From positions 310,001 through 374,000 of the forward strand of contig NC_014506.1 of NCBI RefSeq assembly GCF_000147355.1: a DNA stretch of 64,000 nt, in the 5' to 3' direction. Both the position numbers and the translations under genes were made by a program. The first letter of the stretch is position 1. Each line of letters begins with the position of its first letter. The notes under the pieces are model-generated. The model made no database searches, was not told where the DNA came from, and saw only the letters and a list, made by a program, of their open reading frames with translations. Positions 18,023 through 26,111 of the stretch are shown here, piece by piece. The stretch is from Sulfurimonas autotrophica DSM 16294. GTDB lineage: Bacteria > Campylobacterota > Campylobacteria > Campylobacterales > Sulfurimonadaceae.

Positions 18023-18258
18023 TATTTTGCCTTTGCAAGACATTCACGAGAACAATAGTACTTTCCATTACTGAGAATACACTCCTCAACTTCCGCATAA
18101 ACACCACAGGTTGCACACTCTACCATTTCATCTGCATCGAGTTTTTTAGACTCTTTTTTCGCACTTTTTTTTGAGACTTTTGCCTCCGGGGTTGTTTTAA
18201 AAAACAAAAAGTAAACGGCAGTAATTACTGCACCGATTATAAGTATTTTAAGTATCAT
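18022..18258 (-). CDS. PP0621-type small membrane protein with Cys motifs
   Basis: A 78-residue protein with one N-terminal TM helix ([20 protein letters not shown]), a Lys-rich linker and a C-terminal zinc-ribbon-like segment. That segment has CATCG (48-52), C at about 60 and YYCSRECL (67-74). The arrangement matches the PP0621 family of small proteins, whose function is unknown; metal binding is inferred from the Cys pattern. The start overlaps the rsmG stop by 4 bp (ATGA) and the stop overlaps the next start by 1 bp, so translation is coupled across the three genes. Confidence 0.75.
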   Translation of the reverse strand: MILKILIIGAVITAVYFLFFKTTPEAKVSKKSAKKESKKLDADEMVECATCGVYAEVEECILSNGKYYCSRECLAKAK

Positions 18259-18842
18259 AATTCTTCTCCTAGAAGTAAATAGTGTCTGTTTTTTGTTTCG
18301 ATAATTTTATGTTTCATATGCATATCTGCAGCAACTTCATCAAAAACTTTTTCACCTTTGTAAAATAGTAGTTTTGAATGTTCATCTCGAAAGTTTTTAC
18401 TTAAGTTTAAAAGCATTTTTGTGTCAGTGACAGCGCGTGACGTTATAAGGTCAAACATTTGCGGCTCCATCTCTTCAACTCTTTTTTTCACTACGCTTAC
18501 ATTTTCAAGTCCCAAGTCAGCTTTTATAAACTGTAAAAAACTTGCCCGTTTTGTTAAAGGTTCTACCAGCGTGATTTTTGTATCAGGCAGTGCAAATGCC
18601 AATATCATTCCCGGAAAGCCTGCCCCTGTTCCAATATCCATAAGAGAGTCTACTTTTGGCAGAAAGCTGACGGGAAACACGGCATCATAAATGAATTCAT
18701 TTAAAGTCTGCTCATTTTTAGCACCTGTGAGGTTGTGAATTTTATTCCACTTAAAGAGATGCTCTTTATATTTTTGCACTTTTTGAAAAAAATCATTTGG
18801 TAAATCTATCTTATCACTAGCGAGTGTTGTTTTTAAATCCAA
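18255..18842 (-). CDS. rsmG: 16S rRNA (guanine527-N7)-methyltransferase RsmG
   Basis: RsmG (GidB) methylates G527 in the 530 loop of 16S rRNA using SAM. The 195-residue protein shows the N-terminal [13 protein letters not shown] motif, the SAM-binding [14 protein letters not shown] loop (about 70-83) and the TSRAV motif. Translation starts at TTG 18842 with AAGGA 7 bp upstream; there is no ATG alternative. The AT-rich leader holds an 8-bp inverted repeat (18844-18869) that may be part of the promoter. Confidence 0.93.
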   Translation of the reverse strand: MDLKTTLASDKIDLPNDFFQKVQKYKEHLFKWNKIHNLTGAKNEQTLNEFIYDAVFPVSFLPKVDSLMDIGTGAGFPGMILAFALPDTKITLVEPLTKRASFLQFIKADLGLENVSVVKKRVEEMEPQMFDLITSRAVTDTKMLLNLSKNFRDEHSKLLFYKGEKVFDEVAADMHMKHKIIETKNRHYLLLGEEL

Positions 18843-18913
18843 TAAAATATCCTTTATAAAAGATATTTTATCTGAATATTATTTAATAGAATGTAAATTT
18901 GAATAAAGAGTTT

Positions 18914-19477
18914 TTATGAAAAGATTTTTTTCATAGCTGTAAAGAAAATTTTGAATAAGCCTTTATTGCCTATAAGTTCATCAATAAAATCATCATAACT
19001 GATTCGTTTTTCTTCAAAAAATCCTCGGAGATATTTTTCGCTTGCTTCCATACCACCTTCTTTTTCTATGATGAGTAATTTTTCATAAATCGGTGCCATC
19101 GTATTTACTGCTTTTTGCGGAGCAGCTTTTCTAAAAGCGGTATGTGAAATGATCTTATTTGTGATAGGATCTATTTTTGGCTCAAACTCAGTGATGACCC
19201 AATAGTAGCTGCCGTCTTTAGCAAGGTTTTTAACAACGGCTATAATATTTTTCGCTTCATTGATTCTATCCCACATCATTTTAAATACAACTTTTGGCAT
19301 GTCGGGATGTCGTACAATGCTATGAGGCTTTCCAATGAGTTCAGCTTCACTGTACCCAGAGATTTCTACAAAATAATCATTACCGTATTCAATAATCCCT
19401 TTGGGATCTGTTTTTGAAACTATATATTTTTTTGGATTTAATTTTATCTCATTATTAATTGGTTCTGGGTGTTTCAA
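18914..19477 (-). CDS. Single PAS-domain protein (Aer/CetB-like)
   Basis: A 187-residue cytosolic protein. I set the start at TTG 19477, which has AGAAGGA 8 bp upstream and gives MKHPEPINNEIKLNPKKYIV. The frame stays open to 19597 but that extension would run into the divergent CZB gene and has no ribosome-binding site. The PAS domain (about 17-135) has SKTDPKGIIEYGNDYF, GYSEAELIGKPHSIVRHPDMP and NLAKDGSYYWV, the pattern of FAD-binding Aer/CetB redox sensors. The C-terminal tail (MEASEKYLRGFFEEK) is helical. No transducer domain is present, so it should work with a separate chemoreceptor-like partner. The divergent gene encodes a CZB sensor. Confidence 0.85.
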   Translation of the reverse strand: MKHPEPINNEIKLNPKKYIVSKTDPKGIIEYGNDYFVEISGYSEAELIGKPHSIVRHPDMPKVVFKMMWDRINEAKNIIAVVKNLAKDGSYYWVITEFEPKIDPITNKIISHTAFRKAAPQKAVNTMAPIYEKLLIIEKEGGMEASEKYLRGFFEEKRISYDDFIDELIGNKGLFKIFFTAMKKIFS

Positions 19478-19589
19478 GGTATAGTCCTTCTGTAAGTTTG
19501 ATGAAAGTATATAAAGATTTTTCTTAAAAAAGTGTACAAATTTAGGCATTTTATGTAATAATCTAAAGTACTTTATAAGGTTAAATGAT

Positions 19590-20033
19590 ATGAACAAACA
19601 AGAAACAATAAATGCGATTGAACATGCCCGAGAGGCACATATAGAACAAATGGCTAAAGTAAAGTCTTTGATTGAGGGTAGACATGTTGATAATTTAACA
19701 CCTGTTTCTAAAATGAAGTGTGAATTTGGCCAGTGGCTCTATGGTGATAAAGAGAGAGTGAAGAGTATTTTAGGGGTTCAATTTTATGAAAATCTAGATA
19801 TGATACATGAAGCTTGGCATATACAATATGCTAAAATTCATACTATTTTTGTGCATGAAAAGGGTGAGGGACTTTTTTCTAAAATTTTTGGGATACATAA
19901 AATTAATGCTTTAGAACTTGAGAAGGCTAAAGTATACTACAAGGATCTTGAACAGGCTACAAAAGACTTACTCAGAGTACTCGATGCAAGCCAAAGAAGA
20001 GTTCAGGCCCTCAGTGCATCAAAATTTCATTAA
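19590..20033 (+). CDS. CZB (chemoreceptor zinc-binding) domain protein
   Basis: A 147-residue soluble protein consisting of a CZB domain. It has His residues in IEHAREAHIEQM, a Cys in KCEFGQWLYG (about 40-50), then HEAWHIQYAKIH, the usual His-Cys-His-His zinc site. CZB domains bind zinc tightly and sense zinc or hypochlorite, usually at the end of chemoreceptors or cyclases. Here the domain stands alone, ending in a helical tail. Start ATG with AAGG upstream. Divergent from the PAS gene, with about 112 bp between corrected starts, which suggests joint control of a two-protein sensor. Confidence 0.85.
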   Translation: MNKQETINAIEHAREAHIEQMAKVKSLIEGRHVDNLTPVSKMKCEFGQWLYGDKERVKSILGVQFYENLDMIHEAWHIQYAKIHTIFVHEKGEGLFSKIFGIHKINALELEKAKVYYKDLEQATKDLLRVLDASQRRVQALSASKFH

Positions 20034-20036
20034 TCT

Positions 20037-20600
20037 TTATAAGAGATGTCCCATTTCATCACGTTTTACATCAAGATAGCCGGCATTATGTTTATTTGCT
20101 TGCATAATTATAGGAATTCGCTCAATTATTTCAACACCGCTGATGGAGTTTATTTTGTCCGGATTGTTCGTAAGTAGTTTTATTTTTTTAATATTGTAAT
20201 GATTGAGAATAAAGGTAACAGCTTCATAAGTTCTCTCATCCGCAGCAAAACCAAGCTGATGGTTGGCCTCTATTGTATTGAGTCCTTTATCTTGCAGGGC
20301 ATAGGCATTTATTTTGTTTAAAAGCCCTATATCACGCCCTTCTTGTCTCAGATAGATTACCATGCCGCCGGTTTCATCTGCCATTTTTAGACCATACTCC
20401 AACTGGTCACGGCAGTCGCATTTTAAACTGCCGATGGCATCACCTGTAAGACACTCGGAGTGAACGCGCACTATTGGTACCTCGGCTAATTCTTTTGCAC
20501 AGACGACAAGATGCTCTTTTTGACCTTGTTTGAATGCTTGTACTTTAAAATCGCCAAATCTTGATGGTAAATTTGCAATGTCAGAAATTTTTATATTCAT
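20037..20600 (-). CDS. ribA: GTP cyclohydrolase II
   Basis: Converts GTP to the diaminopyrimidine precursor of riboflavin. The 187-residue protein has VRVHSECLTGDAIGS and KCDCRDQL, which give the three zinc Cys, the catalytic YLRQEGRDIGLLNK region, and LTNNPDKI for GTP binding. It is the monofunctional form; ribH lies at 37703. The stop is 4 bp from the convergent CZB gene stop. Confidence 0.95.
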   Translation of the reverse strand: MNIKISDIANLPSRFGDFKVQAFKQGQKEHLVVCAKELAEVPIVRVHSECLTGDAIGSLKCDCRDQLEYGLKMADETGGMVIYLRQEGRDIGLLNKINAYALQDKGLNTIEANHQLGFAADERTYEAVTFILNHYNIKKIKLLTNNPDKINSISGVEIIERIPIIMQANKHNAGYLDVKRDEMGHLL

Positions 20601-20665
20601 TATTTAATCTTTAAAAGGGTAAAATATTTTAGTAAGAATTATTATAGCAAAAAAAAGGTTTAAAA

Positions 20666-21643
20666 ATGTTTCAAAGATTTCGTAGAACTCGTTTAAATAA
20701 ACATCTTCGTGCGCTTGTGCGAGAAACACATGTAAGTACAGATGATTTTATCTACCCGCTTTTCGTACGCAGTGGAGAAGATATTAAAACAGAGGTTGCT
20801 TCTATGCCCGGTGTATATCAGATGAGCATAGATGTGGCTGTAAAAGAGTGTCAAGAGTTAAAAGAGCTGGGTATTTACTCTATTATTCTATTTGGTATTC
20901 CTGATGTAAAAGATTCTATAGGCAGTGATGCTTTATGTGAACACGGCATTATTGCTTCAGCAGTACGTGAAATAAAAAAAGCACACCCGGATATGTTTGT
21001 TGTGACGGACTTGTGTTTTTGCGAGTATACTGATCATGGACATTGTGGCATTATCGATGAAGTGCATGAAACGGTTGATAATGATGCAACCCTGGAGATT
21101 TCAGGACAGCAGGCAATTGTACATGCAAAAGCAGGAGCTGATATGATAGCTCCTTCTGGGATGATGGACGGTATCATACAAACAGTGCGTACATCACTGG
21201 ATAATGCAGGGTATAAAGATCTGCCGATTATGTCATACTCTACAAAATTTGCAAGCGGTTACTACGGTCCGTTTCGTGATGTGGCTGAATCGACGCCTAG
21301 TTTTGGAGACCGTGCATCGTATCAAATGGACCCGGCAAACCGTCGTGAAGCGATTGCAGAAAGCATTAGTGATGAAGCGCAGGGCGCTGATATTTTAATG
21401 GTAAAACCGGCCCTTGCTTATTTGGACATTGTGCGAGAGATAAAAGACAATACAAGCCTGCCGATGGCTGTGTATAACGTGAGCGGTGAGTATGCTATGC
21501 TTAAATTTGCAGGGATGAACGATTTAATTGATTATGAACGTGTAGTTATGGAGACGATGATAGCATTTAAGCGTGCGGGTGCTGACATAATCATTTCATA
21601 TCATGCAAAAGAAGTTGCCAAAATGTTGAACAACAATCGCTAA
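20666..21643 (+). CDS. hemB: Delta-aminolevulinic acid dehydratase (porphobilinogen synthase)
   Basis: HemB condenses two ALA molecules to porphobilinogen in haem synthesis. The 325-residue protein has the zinc-type active-site motif [14 protein letters not shown] (three Cys), the Schiff-base lysines in [14 protein letters not shown] and [11 protein letters not shown], and a normal length. A TATTATAG box upstream and an AAAGG ribosome-binding site precede the ATG. HemJ, a later haem enzyme, is at 25565. Confidence 0.96.
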   Translation: MFQRFRRTRLNKHLRALVRETHVSTDDFIYPLFVRSGEDIKTEVASMPGVYQMSIDVAVKECQELKELGIYSIILFGIPDVKDSIGSDALCEHGIIASAVREIKKAHPDMFVVTDLCFCEYTDHGHCGIIDEVHETVDNDATLEISGQQAIVHAKAGADMIAPSGMMDGIIQTVRTSLDNAGYKDLPIMSYSTKFASGYYGPFRDVAESTPSFGDRASYQMDPANRREAIAESISDEAQGADILMVKPALAYLDIVREIKDNTSLPMAVYNVSGEYAMLKFAGMNDLIDYERVVMETMIAFKRAGADIIISYHAKEVAKMLNNNR

Positions 21644-21695
21644 TTTAAAGAAAAGTATATTACAATAACTGATAAACAAATAGTGGGGATACATT

Positions 21696-22616
21696 GTGAG
21701 ACATTTTTTAACACTCAAAGATTATAGTAAAGAAGAGATTTTAGAAATTGTAAATATCGGACTACAAATAAAAAAAGATTTAAAAGCCGGGATTTATAAG
21801 AAAGAACTGCAAATGCAAACGCTTGCTATGATATTTGAAAAAAGTTCAACAAGAACGCGTGTCAGTTTTGAAACAGGTATGTTCCAACTTGGAGGGCATG
21901 CGCTTTTCCTTTCAAATCGAGATATTCATTTAGGACGTGGTGAACCCGTCAAAGATACGGCAAGAGTGATTTCTAGTATGTGTGATATGGTTATGATACG
22001 AACGTTCGAGCACTCAATGATAGAAGAGTTTGCATCTTACTCTAAAGTACCTGTTATCAATGGTCTTACTGATTCTTACCATCCGGTACAACTTTTAGCT
22101 GATTATATGACGATGATAGAATTCGGAATGTCTGAGAATGCAGTTGTCGCTTATGTTGGTGATGGAAATAATATGACAAATTCTTGGCTTATGCTTGCTG
22201 CAAAATTAGGTTTTGAGCTTCGTATTGCAACACCCAAAGGCTATGAAGTCGATGAAGCTGTGCTTCGTGATGCACTTGACATGGCAAAAGAGAGCGGTGC
22301 CGTTATAAAAGTGATGACAGACCCAAAAGAAGCAGTGCGCGATGCTACAATAGTGACAACAGATACATGGGCTTCTATGGGTCAAGAAGATGAAAAAGAA
22401 CAGCGTATTAAAGATTTTAAAGGGTTTATGGTTGATGGGCTGATGATGTGTCTGGCTGATAAAAATGCAAAACTATTACACTGCCTGCCGGCATATCGTG
22501 GTCAGGAAGTAAGTGAAGAGTTACTCGAAGATAATGCAGATATCGTATTTTCAGAAGCCCAAAACAGACTGCATGCCCAAAAAGGACTTATGGTCTGGCT
22601 TGATAAACAAAGATAA
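21696..22616 (+). CDS. argF: Ornithine carbamoyltransferase
   Basis: Makes citrulline from ornithine and carbamoyl phosphate in arginine synthesis. The 306-residue protein has the carbamoyl-phosphate motif [10 protein letters not shown] (about 50-59), the HPVQLLAD motif and LHCLPAYRG near the C-terminus. The start is GTG 21696 with GTGGGGA upstream; no nearby ATG fits. A hairpin at 22617-22642 follows directly. Confidence 0.95.
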   Translation: MRHFLTLKDYSKEEILEIVNIGLQIKKDLKAGIYKKELQMQTLAMIFEKSSTRTRVSFETGMFQLGGHALFLSNRDIHLGRGEPVKDTARVISSMCDMVMIRTFEHSMIEEFASYSKVPVINGLTDSYHPVQLLADYMTMIEFGMSENAVVAYVGDGNNMTNSWLMLAAKLGFELRIATPKGYEVDEAVLRDALDMAKESGAVIKVMTDPKEAVRDATIVTTDTWASMGQEDEKEQRIKDFKGFMVDGLMMCLADKNAKLLHCLPAYRGQEVSEELLEDNADIVFSEAQNRLHAQKGLMVWLDKQR

Positions 22617-22642
22617 AAAGGTGGTTTTTATAACCACCCTTT
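22617..22642. terminator. Bidirectional terminator between argF and a convergent gene
   Basis: GGTGGTT pairs with AACCACC, extended by A/T pairs with a one-base bulge, around a TTTAT loop. It sits just past the argF stop, and the minus-strand gene's last codons (GWL, stop) lie in it, so one hairpin probably serves both converging genes. Confidence 0.6.
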
Positions 22643-23479
22643 AGAATCTTCCAGTAAGGCTTGATTTGTTGCATCATATATTTTTATAATAGAAGAAATA
22701 AGTTGCGTCCCTCTATCGAAATATCCGTCTGCATCTATTGATTTAGGGTTGTTTTTGAATCTGTCTAAGGCATATTTGGAATAGTCTTTCGCCTGATTAT
22801 TGAGGGAGGATATCGAAGTAGTCAAAATTGATGGGAGTTTGTTAGGATATTTGTTTTGCAGTTCTTGCATTTGTTTGTCAAGTTGTGAATTTAAATTATT
22901 AACTTTTTGAGCTAAAACATAAATTTTTTCCAACTCTTGTTTGTTTGCAGAACCTTTAGCAGCTAATCCGGCACCGAAACCACGTAATTGACCTACATAT
23001 TCACTCATTGGCAGCATTGTTTGCATCATTATTTCAGAGGCTTCTTTTCCAAAAGGATTTAAATCTTTAGAAGTCCTTTTATTTACGGTTTGTGCAAGCA
23101 TCAAGGCTTGTTCAATCTCCTCTGTATATTTTGAGAATGTAACAGATGGTTTTAGTGAAAAAGCTTTATTGTTGAGTTTAATTAATGATTGGGATATAGA
23201 AGTAGCTCTTTTGTTTATAACAGGATCAGCCGCCAATGGCAGTGACTCCATCACACCAATAGCTTTTTTCATATTATCTCTGCTTGTATAAACAAGAAGC
23301 ATCGCTACTGTATTTCCATTAAGGTAAGAGTTCGTTAAACCTCTGGTCTTTTGTGTTGCAATTATTAAATCTTTTAAGGCACCGACATAAATGCTATTGT
23401 CTGCTTGATTATTATTGCTAAATAAAGATTTAGCCTCCAAGTTTATAAGTATAAAAAGAGTGAGTAAAATTAAACGCAT
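22628..23479 (-). CDS. Exported NIT-like sensor protein without output domain
   Basis: A 283-residue protein with a signal peptide (MRLILLTLFILINLEA). It is otherwise all-helical. The segment LKDLIIATQKTRGLTNSYLNG (about 35-55) matches the start of nitrate/nitrite-sensing (NIT) domains, in which an xxERGxS-type motif lies in the ligand-binding helices. No second membrane segment or signalling domain follows, so it would be a free periplasmic protein. The NIT assignment is from motif resemblance only. It may deliver a ligand signal to a partner receptor or have another role. Confidence 0.65.
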   Translation of the reverse strand: MRLILLTLFILINLEAKSLFSNNNQADNSIYVGALKDLIIATQKTRGLTNSYLNGNTVAMLLVYTSRDNMKKAIGVMESLPLAADPVINKRATSISQSLIKLNNKAFSLKPSVTFSKYTEEIEQALMLAQTVNKRTSKDLNPFGKEASEIMMQTMLPMSEYVGQLRGFGAGLAAKGSANKQELEKIYVLAQKVNNLNSQLDKQMQELQNKYPNKLPSILTTSISSLNNQAKDYSKYALDRFKNNPKSIDADGYFDRGTQLISSIIKIYDATNQALLEDSKGWL

Positions 23480-23536
23480 CGCTACTTCCTGTTATTGTGA
23501 TTAAATAATATTATAGCTTAATTAATTAAAAATAAT

Positions 23537-24502
23537 CTAATATTTAATGCCTGTCAAACTTCGAATGTTATCTATCATAGGCAGTGCTACTTCTTGTGCT
23601 TTTGCTGCACCGAGTTTAAGAATATCTCTTACTTCATCTTGATGTGCTGCATAGTATTCTCGTCTTTGTCTATAAGGCTTAAAATATTCCCAAATGATAT
23701 CATGCAGGTAAAGTTTAAAGTGCCCATGGCCTTCGCCGCCTCTTTTGTATCTTTCTTGGAGTTCTTTGCACTCATTTTCATTTAAAAAAAGTTTTGCCAT
23801 ATTGTAAACATTACAGTTTTCATACTCCTTTGGTTCTTCTAATGGTACGGGTTCCGTGACTATTTTTTTAATCGTTTTGAGCTGCTTTTTCTCTTCGCCG
23901 AATATATTGACCGTATTGTTATAACTTTTTGACATTTTTTGTCCGTCAGTTCCGGGAACTGTTGCGACATTTGCTTCTATTTTATACTCAGGCAGTTTAA
24001 AAATATCTCCATATTCATTATTGAATTTTATCGCAATATCTCTTGCTATTTCAACATGTTGAATCTGGTCTTTTCCAACAGGAACAATATCAGGTTGATA
24101 GAGCAAAATATCGGCTGCCATTAATACAGGATAAGAAAAAAGAGAATGGTTTGCAGCTATTCCTTTTGCGGTTTTGTCCTTATAGCTGTGAGCACGTTCA
24201 AGCAGCCCCATAGGTGTAAAAGATGAAAGTACCCAGTAAAGTTCTAGCACCTCTTTGACATCAGACTGCACCCAAAATATTGATTTTTGCGCATCAATAC
24301 CAAGTGCTAAAAAATCTGTTGCCGACTGCATTGTAAGTTCAGCGAGCCTTTTGCCGTCTTTAACGCTTGTCTGTGCATGGTAGTTAGCTATAAAAGCAAA
24401 AGTGTCATTATTATTTTGCGCATCGACCATCTGTTTTATTGAGCCAAAATAGTTTCCTATATGTAAATCACCTGAGGGCTGAATACCGGTTAAAACTCTC
24501 AT
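23537..24502 (-). CDS. trpS: Tryptophanyl-tRNA synthetase
   Basis: A class I aminoacyl-tRNA synthetase of 321 residues. The HIGH-type motif is GDLHIGNYFG (about 11-20) and the KMSKS motif is GQKMSKSYNN (about 192-201). SGTDG-type residues (VPGTDG) precede the latter. The gene stands alone on the minus strand between the NIT-like gene and the divergent hpf promoter. Confidence 0.96.
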   Translation of the reverse strand: MRVLTGIQPSGDLHIGNYFGSIKQMVDAQNNNDTFAFIANYHAQTSVKDGKRLAELTMQSATDFLALGIDAQKSIFWVQSDVKEVLELYWVLSSFTPMGLLERAHSYKDKTAKGIAANHSLFSYPVLMAADILLYQPDIVPVGKDQIQHVEIARDIAIKFNNEYGDIFKLPEYKIEANVATVPGTDGQKMSKSYNNTVNIFGEEKKQLKTIKKIVTEPVPLEEPKEYENCNVYNMAKLFLNENECKELQERYKRGGEGHGHFKLYLHDIIWEYFKPYRQRREYYAAHQDEVRDILKLGAAKAQEVALPMIDNIRSLTGIKY

Positions 24503-24573
24503 TATAAATATTCCTAATTTTTTTAAGGCGTATTATACCCATCTCAGCTTTATTTTGCTATTATATAGTTAAA

Positions 24574-24594
24574 TATAATTAAGCCTTATGGCTT
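24574..24594 (+). promoter_or_regulatory. hpf promoter and small leader hairpin
   Basis: TATAAT at 24574-24579 is followed at once by AAGCC-TTAT-GGCTT (24581-24594), a 5-bp stem at the expected transcript start. The ATG of hpf is at 24613 behind AAAGGA. The hairpin could stabilise the mRNA 5' end; its role is inferred. Confidence 0.4.
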
Positions 24595-24612
24595 TAAATT
24601 AAAGGATTTCTG

Positions 24613-24942
24613 ATGATAGTACAAATTCGTTCAAAAGATATAACATTACGTGATGAGAAAAAGGCACATATAGAACAAGGCATTGAAAAATTTAAAAAGT
24701 TTTCTTTGGATATTACAAGAGTAAATTGTATGCTTTCTACTGAAAAAGGTGGCGTATTGGTTGAATTTGAAATTCATGTTGCCCATACCGCACCAATTAT
24801 AATAAGTGAGCATCACCAGGATTTGGACGCAGCTATTGATATTGGGGTTGATCGTGCAAACAAGGCCCTTCGTCGTCTTCATGATAAAGGGACTGATCAT
24901 AAAGGTTCCTCCATCAAAGAGTTAGAACCAATAGACGCATAA
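24613..24942 (+). CDS. hpf: Ribosome hibernation-promoting factor, short form
   Basis: A 109-residue HPF/RaiA-type protein that binds the 30S subunit and promotes ribosome inactivation in slow growth. It has the beta-alpha-beta-beta-beta-alpha fold with IQIRSKDITLRDEKKAHIEQ at the start and the DLDAAIDIGVDRANKALRRLHDK helix. It lacks the C-terminal dimerisation domain of long HPF, leaving only a short tail. It has its own promoter and may be cotranscribed with the following barrel gene (13 bp gap). Confidence 0.9.
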   Translation: MIVQIRSKDITLRDEKKAHIEQGIEKFKKFSLDITRVNCMLSTEKGGVLVEFEIHVAHTAPIIISEHHQDLDAAIDIGVDRANKALRRLHDKGTDHKGSSIKELEPIDA

Positions 24943-24955
24943 GGTAAAGGAATAT

Positions 24956-25555
24956 ATGAAATTATTACTATTATTACTTGTAGGGCTGAATCTGATTGCT
25001 GCCCAAAATAATTATTCAATGAGAGTTGCTGTAGGGAAACCTACATTATATTCTGCTGCTAAAATAGCAACAGGAAGTTTTGGACAATATCGAGATGATT
25101 TAAAAGCTTATGATATAGACGGAGGTTATCTTTTAGTAAAAGATCTATTTGAGTGGCCAATAGATTTATATCTTAAAGGCGGATTGACATATTATGAGGA
25201 AACAATTCAAGATGATGTATATGGTGCAGACATTTACATAAAAGCTTACTACAATATTGATTTTTGGCAAAATAGGATTCGATTCGGTTTGGGTGAGGGT
25301 GTTTCTTATACAAATCGTATTTTAGAAATTGAACAAATTGATGCAGAACTTCATAATGATAACAATTCACACTATTTAAATTATGTGGATGTTAGTCTTG
25401 ATTTTGACCTTGGAAAACTTATTAAGCATAAAGCACTGAATGAAACATATGTTGGTGTTTTACTAAAACATCGTTCAGGGATTTTTGGAACAATTCATAA
25501 TGTAAAACATGGTGGTTCAAACTATGAATGTATTTATGTAGAAAAAAACTTTTAA
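24956..25555 (+). CDS. Outer-membrane beta-barrel, possible PagL-like lipid A deacylase
   Basis: A 199-residue protein with a signal peptide (MKLLLLLLVGLNLIAA) and alternating hydrophobic strands typical of an 8-stranded barrel, ending in aromatic Phe (VEKNF). Near the C-terminus LKHRSGIFG gives an H-x-S pair (His172, Ser174), followed by GGSNYE with Glu191. PagL-type 3-O-deacylases use a His-Ser-Glu triad in an H-x-S context in the same region. The spacing to Glu is longer than I expect, so the enzymatic role is tentative; a structural barrel is the alternative. It lies between hpf and hemJ. Confidence 0.55.
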   Translation: MKLLLLLLVGLNLIAAQNNYSMRVAVGKPTLYSAAKIATGSFGQYRDDLKAYDIDGGYLLVKDLFEWPIDLYLKGGLTYYEETIQDDVYGADIYIKAYYNIDFWQNRIRFGLGEGVSYTNRILEIEQIDAELHNDNNSHYLNYVDVSLDFDLGKLIKHKALNETYVGVLLKHRSGIFGTIHNVKHGGSNYECIYVEKNF

Positions 25556-25564
25556 GGATAAAGA

Positions 25565-25987
25565 ATGTATGAATGGTTATTGTGGTTTCATGTAATTTCT
25601 TTTATCTCGTGGTTTGCAGTTTTGTTTTATCTCCCAAGACTTTTTGTTTATCATGCTGAAAATATTGAAAATGAAGGTTTTGTCAAAGTAGCAAAAATTC
25701 AGGAGATGAAGTTATTTAAGTATATAGGTGTTCCCTCTATGTGGGCAACAATACTGAGTGGTGCAGGGCTTATATATTTAGGCGGATGGATGAGTTCTCC
25801 ATGGTTACATGTAAAGCTCCTTTTTGTGGCTTTACTGATAGCCTATTTTTATTCGCTTAACAAATACCGACTAGAATTCTTAGAAGACAGATGCACAAAA
25901 AGCGGAAAGTTTTTTAGAATATATAATGAAGTTCCGACACTTTTAATGCTTGTAATTGTGGCAATGGTGGTTTTAAAACCTTTTTAA
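25565..25987 (+). CDS. hemJ: Protoporphyrinogen IX oxidase HemJ
   Basis: HemJ oxidises protoporphyrinogen IX in the inner membrane. The 140-residue protein has four hydrophobic helices, the conserved His in the first (LWFHVISFISWFAVLFYLPR) and LHVKLLFV in the third, where HemJ has conserved His and Lys. Short length and arrangement match the UPF0093/HemJ family. The start follows AAGGATAAAG, 9 bp after the barrel gene. Confidence 0.9.
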   Translation: MYEWLLWFHVISFISWFAVLFYLPRLFVYHAENIENEGFVKVAKIQEMKLFKYIGVPSMWATILSGAGLIYLGGWMSSPWLHVKLLFVALLIAYFYSLNKYRLEFLEDRCTKSGKFFRIYNEVPTLLMLVIVAMVVLKPF

Positions 25988-26014
25988 AAAAGACGATGCT
26001 TTATCGTCTTTTTT
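25986..26014. terminator. Strong bidirectional terminator after hemJ
   Basis: AAAAAAGACGAT and ATCGTCTTTTTT form a perfect 12-bp stem around a GCTTT loop. The A-run on one side and T-run on the other make it a Rho-independent terminator on both strands: for hemJ on the plus strand and for the der / 36-residue ORF transcript on the minus strand. Confidence 0.85.
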
Positions 26015-26111
26015 CCGCTTCCGCTTCTTTTAATTTTCTATAAAAATATATTCCCAAGGCAGTTAAGCCCAATCCGCCCAATAAAAAGACCAAAGCAAGT
26101 GTATAACTCAT
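26001..26111 (-). CDS. 36-residue membrane protein downstream of der
   Basis: The ATG at 26111 directly follows the der stop (TAGATG) and has GGAG in the last der codons. The product has one TM helix (LALVFLLGGLGLTALGIYFY) and a charged tail (RKLKEAEAEKRR), so an N-out or C-in single-pass protein. The stop codon lies inside the terminator stem, so the ORF fills exactly the space between der and the end of the transcript. That placement and the good ribosome-binding site make it likely to be translated. Function unknown. Confidence 0.65.
   Translation of the reverse strand: MSYTLALVFLLGGLGLTALGIYFYRKLKEAEAEKRR

Noticed and set aside
19478-19597. N-terminal extension of the PAS protein
   Set aside because: It would overlap the divergent CZB start and lacks a Shine-Dalgarno; TTG 19477 has a strong one.
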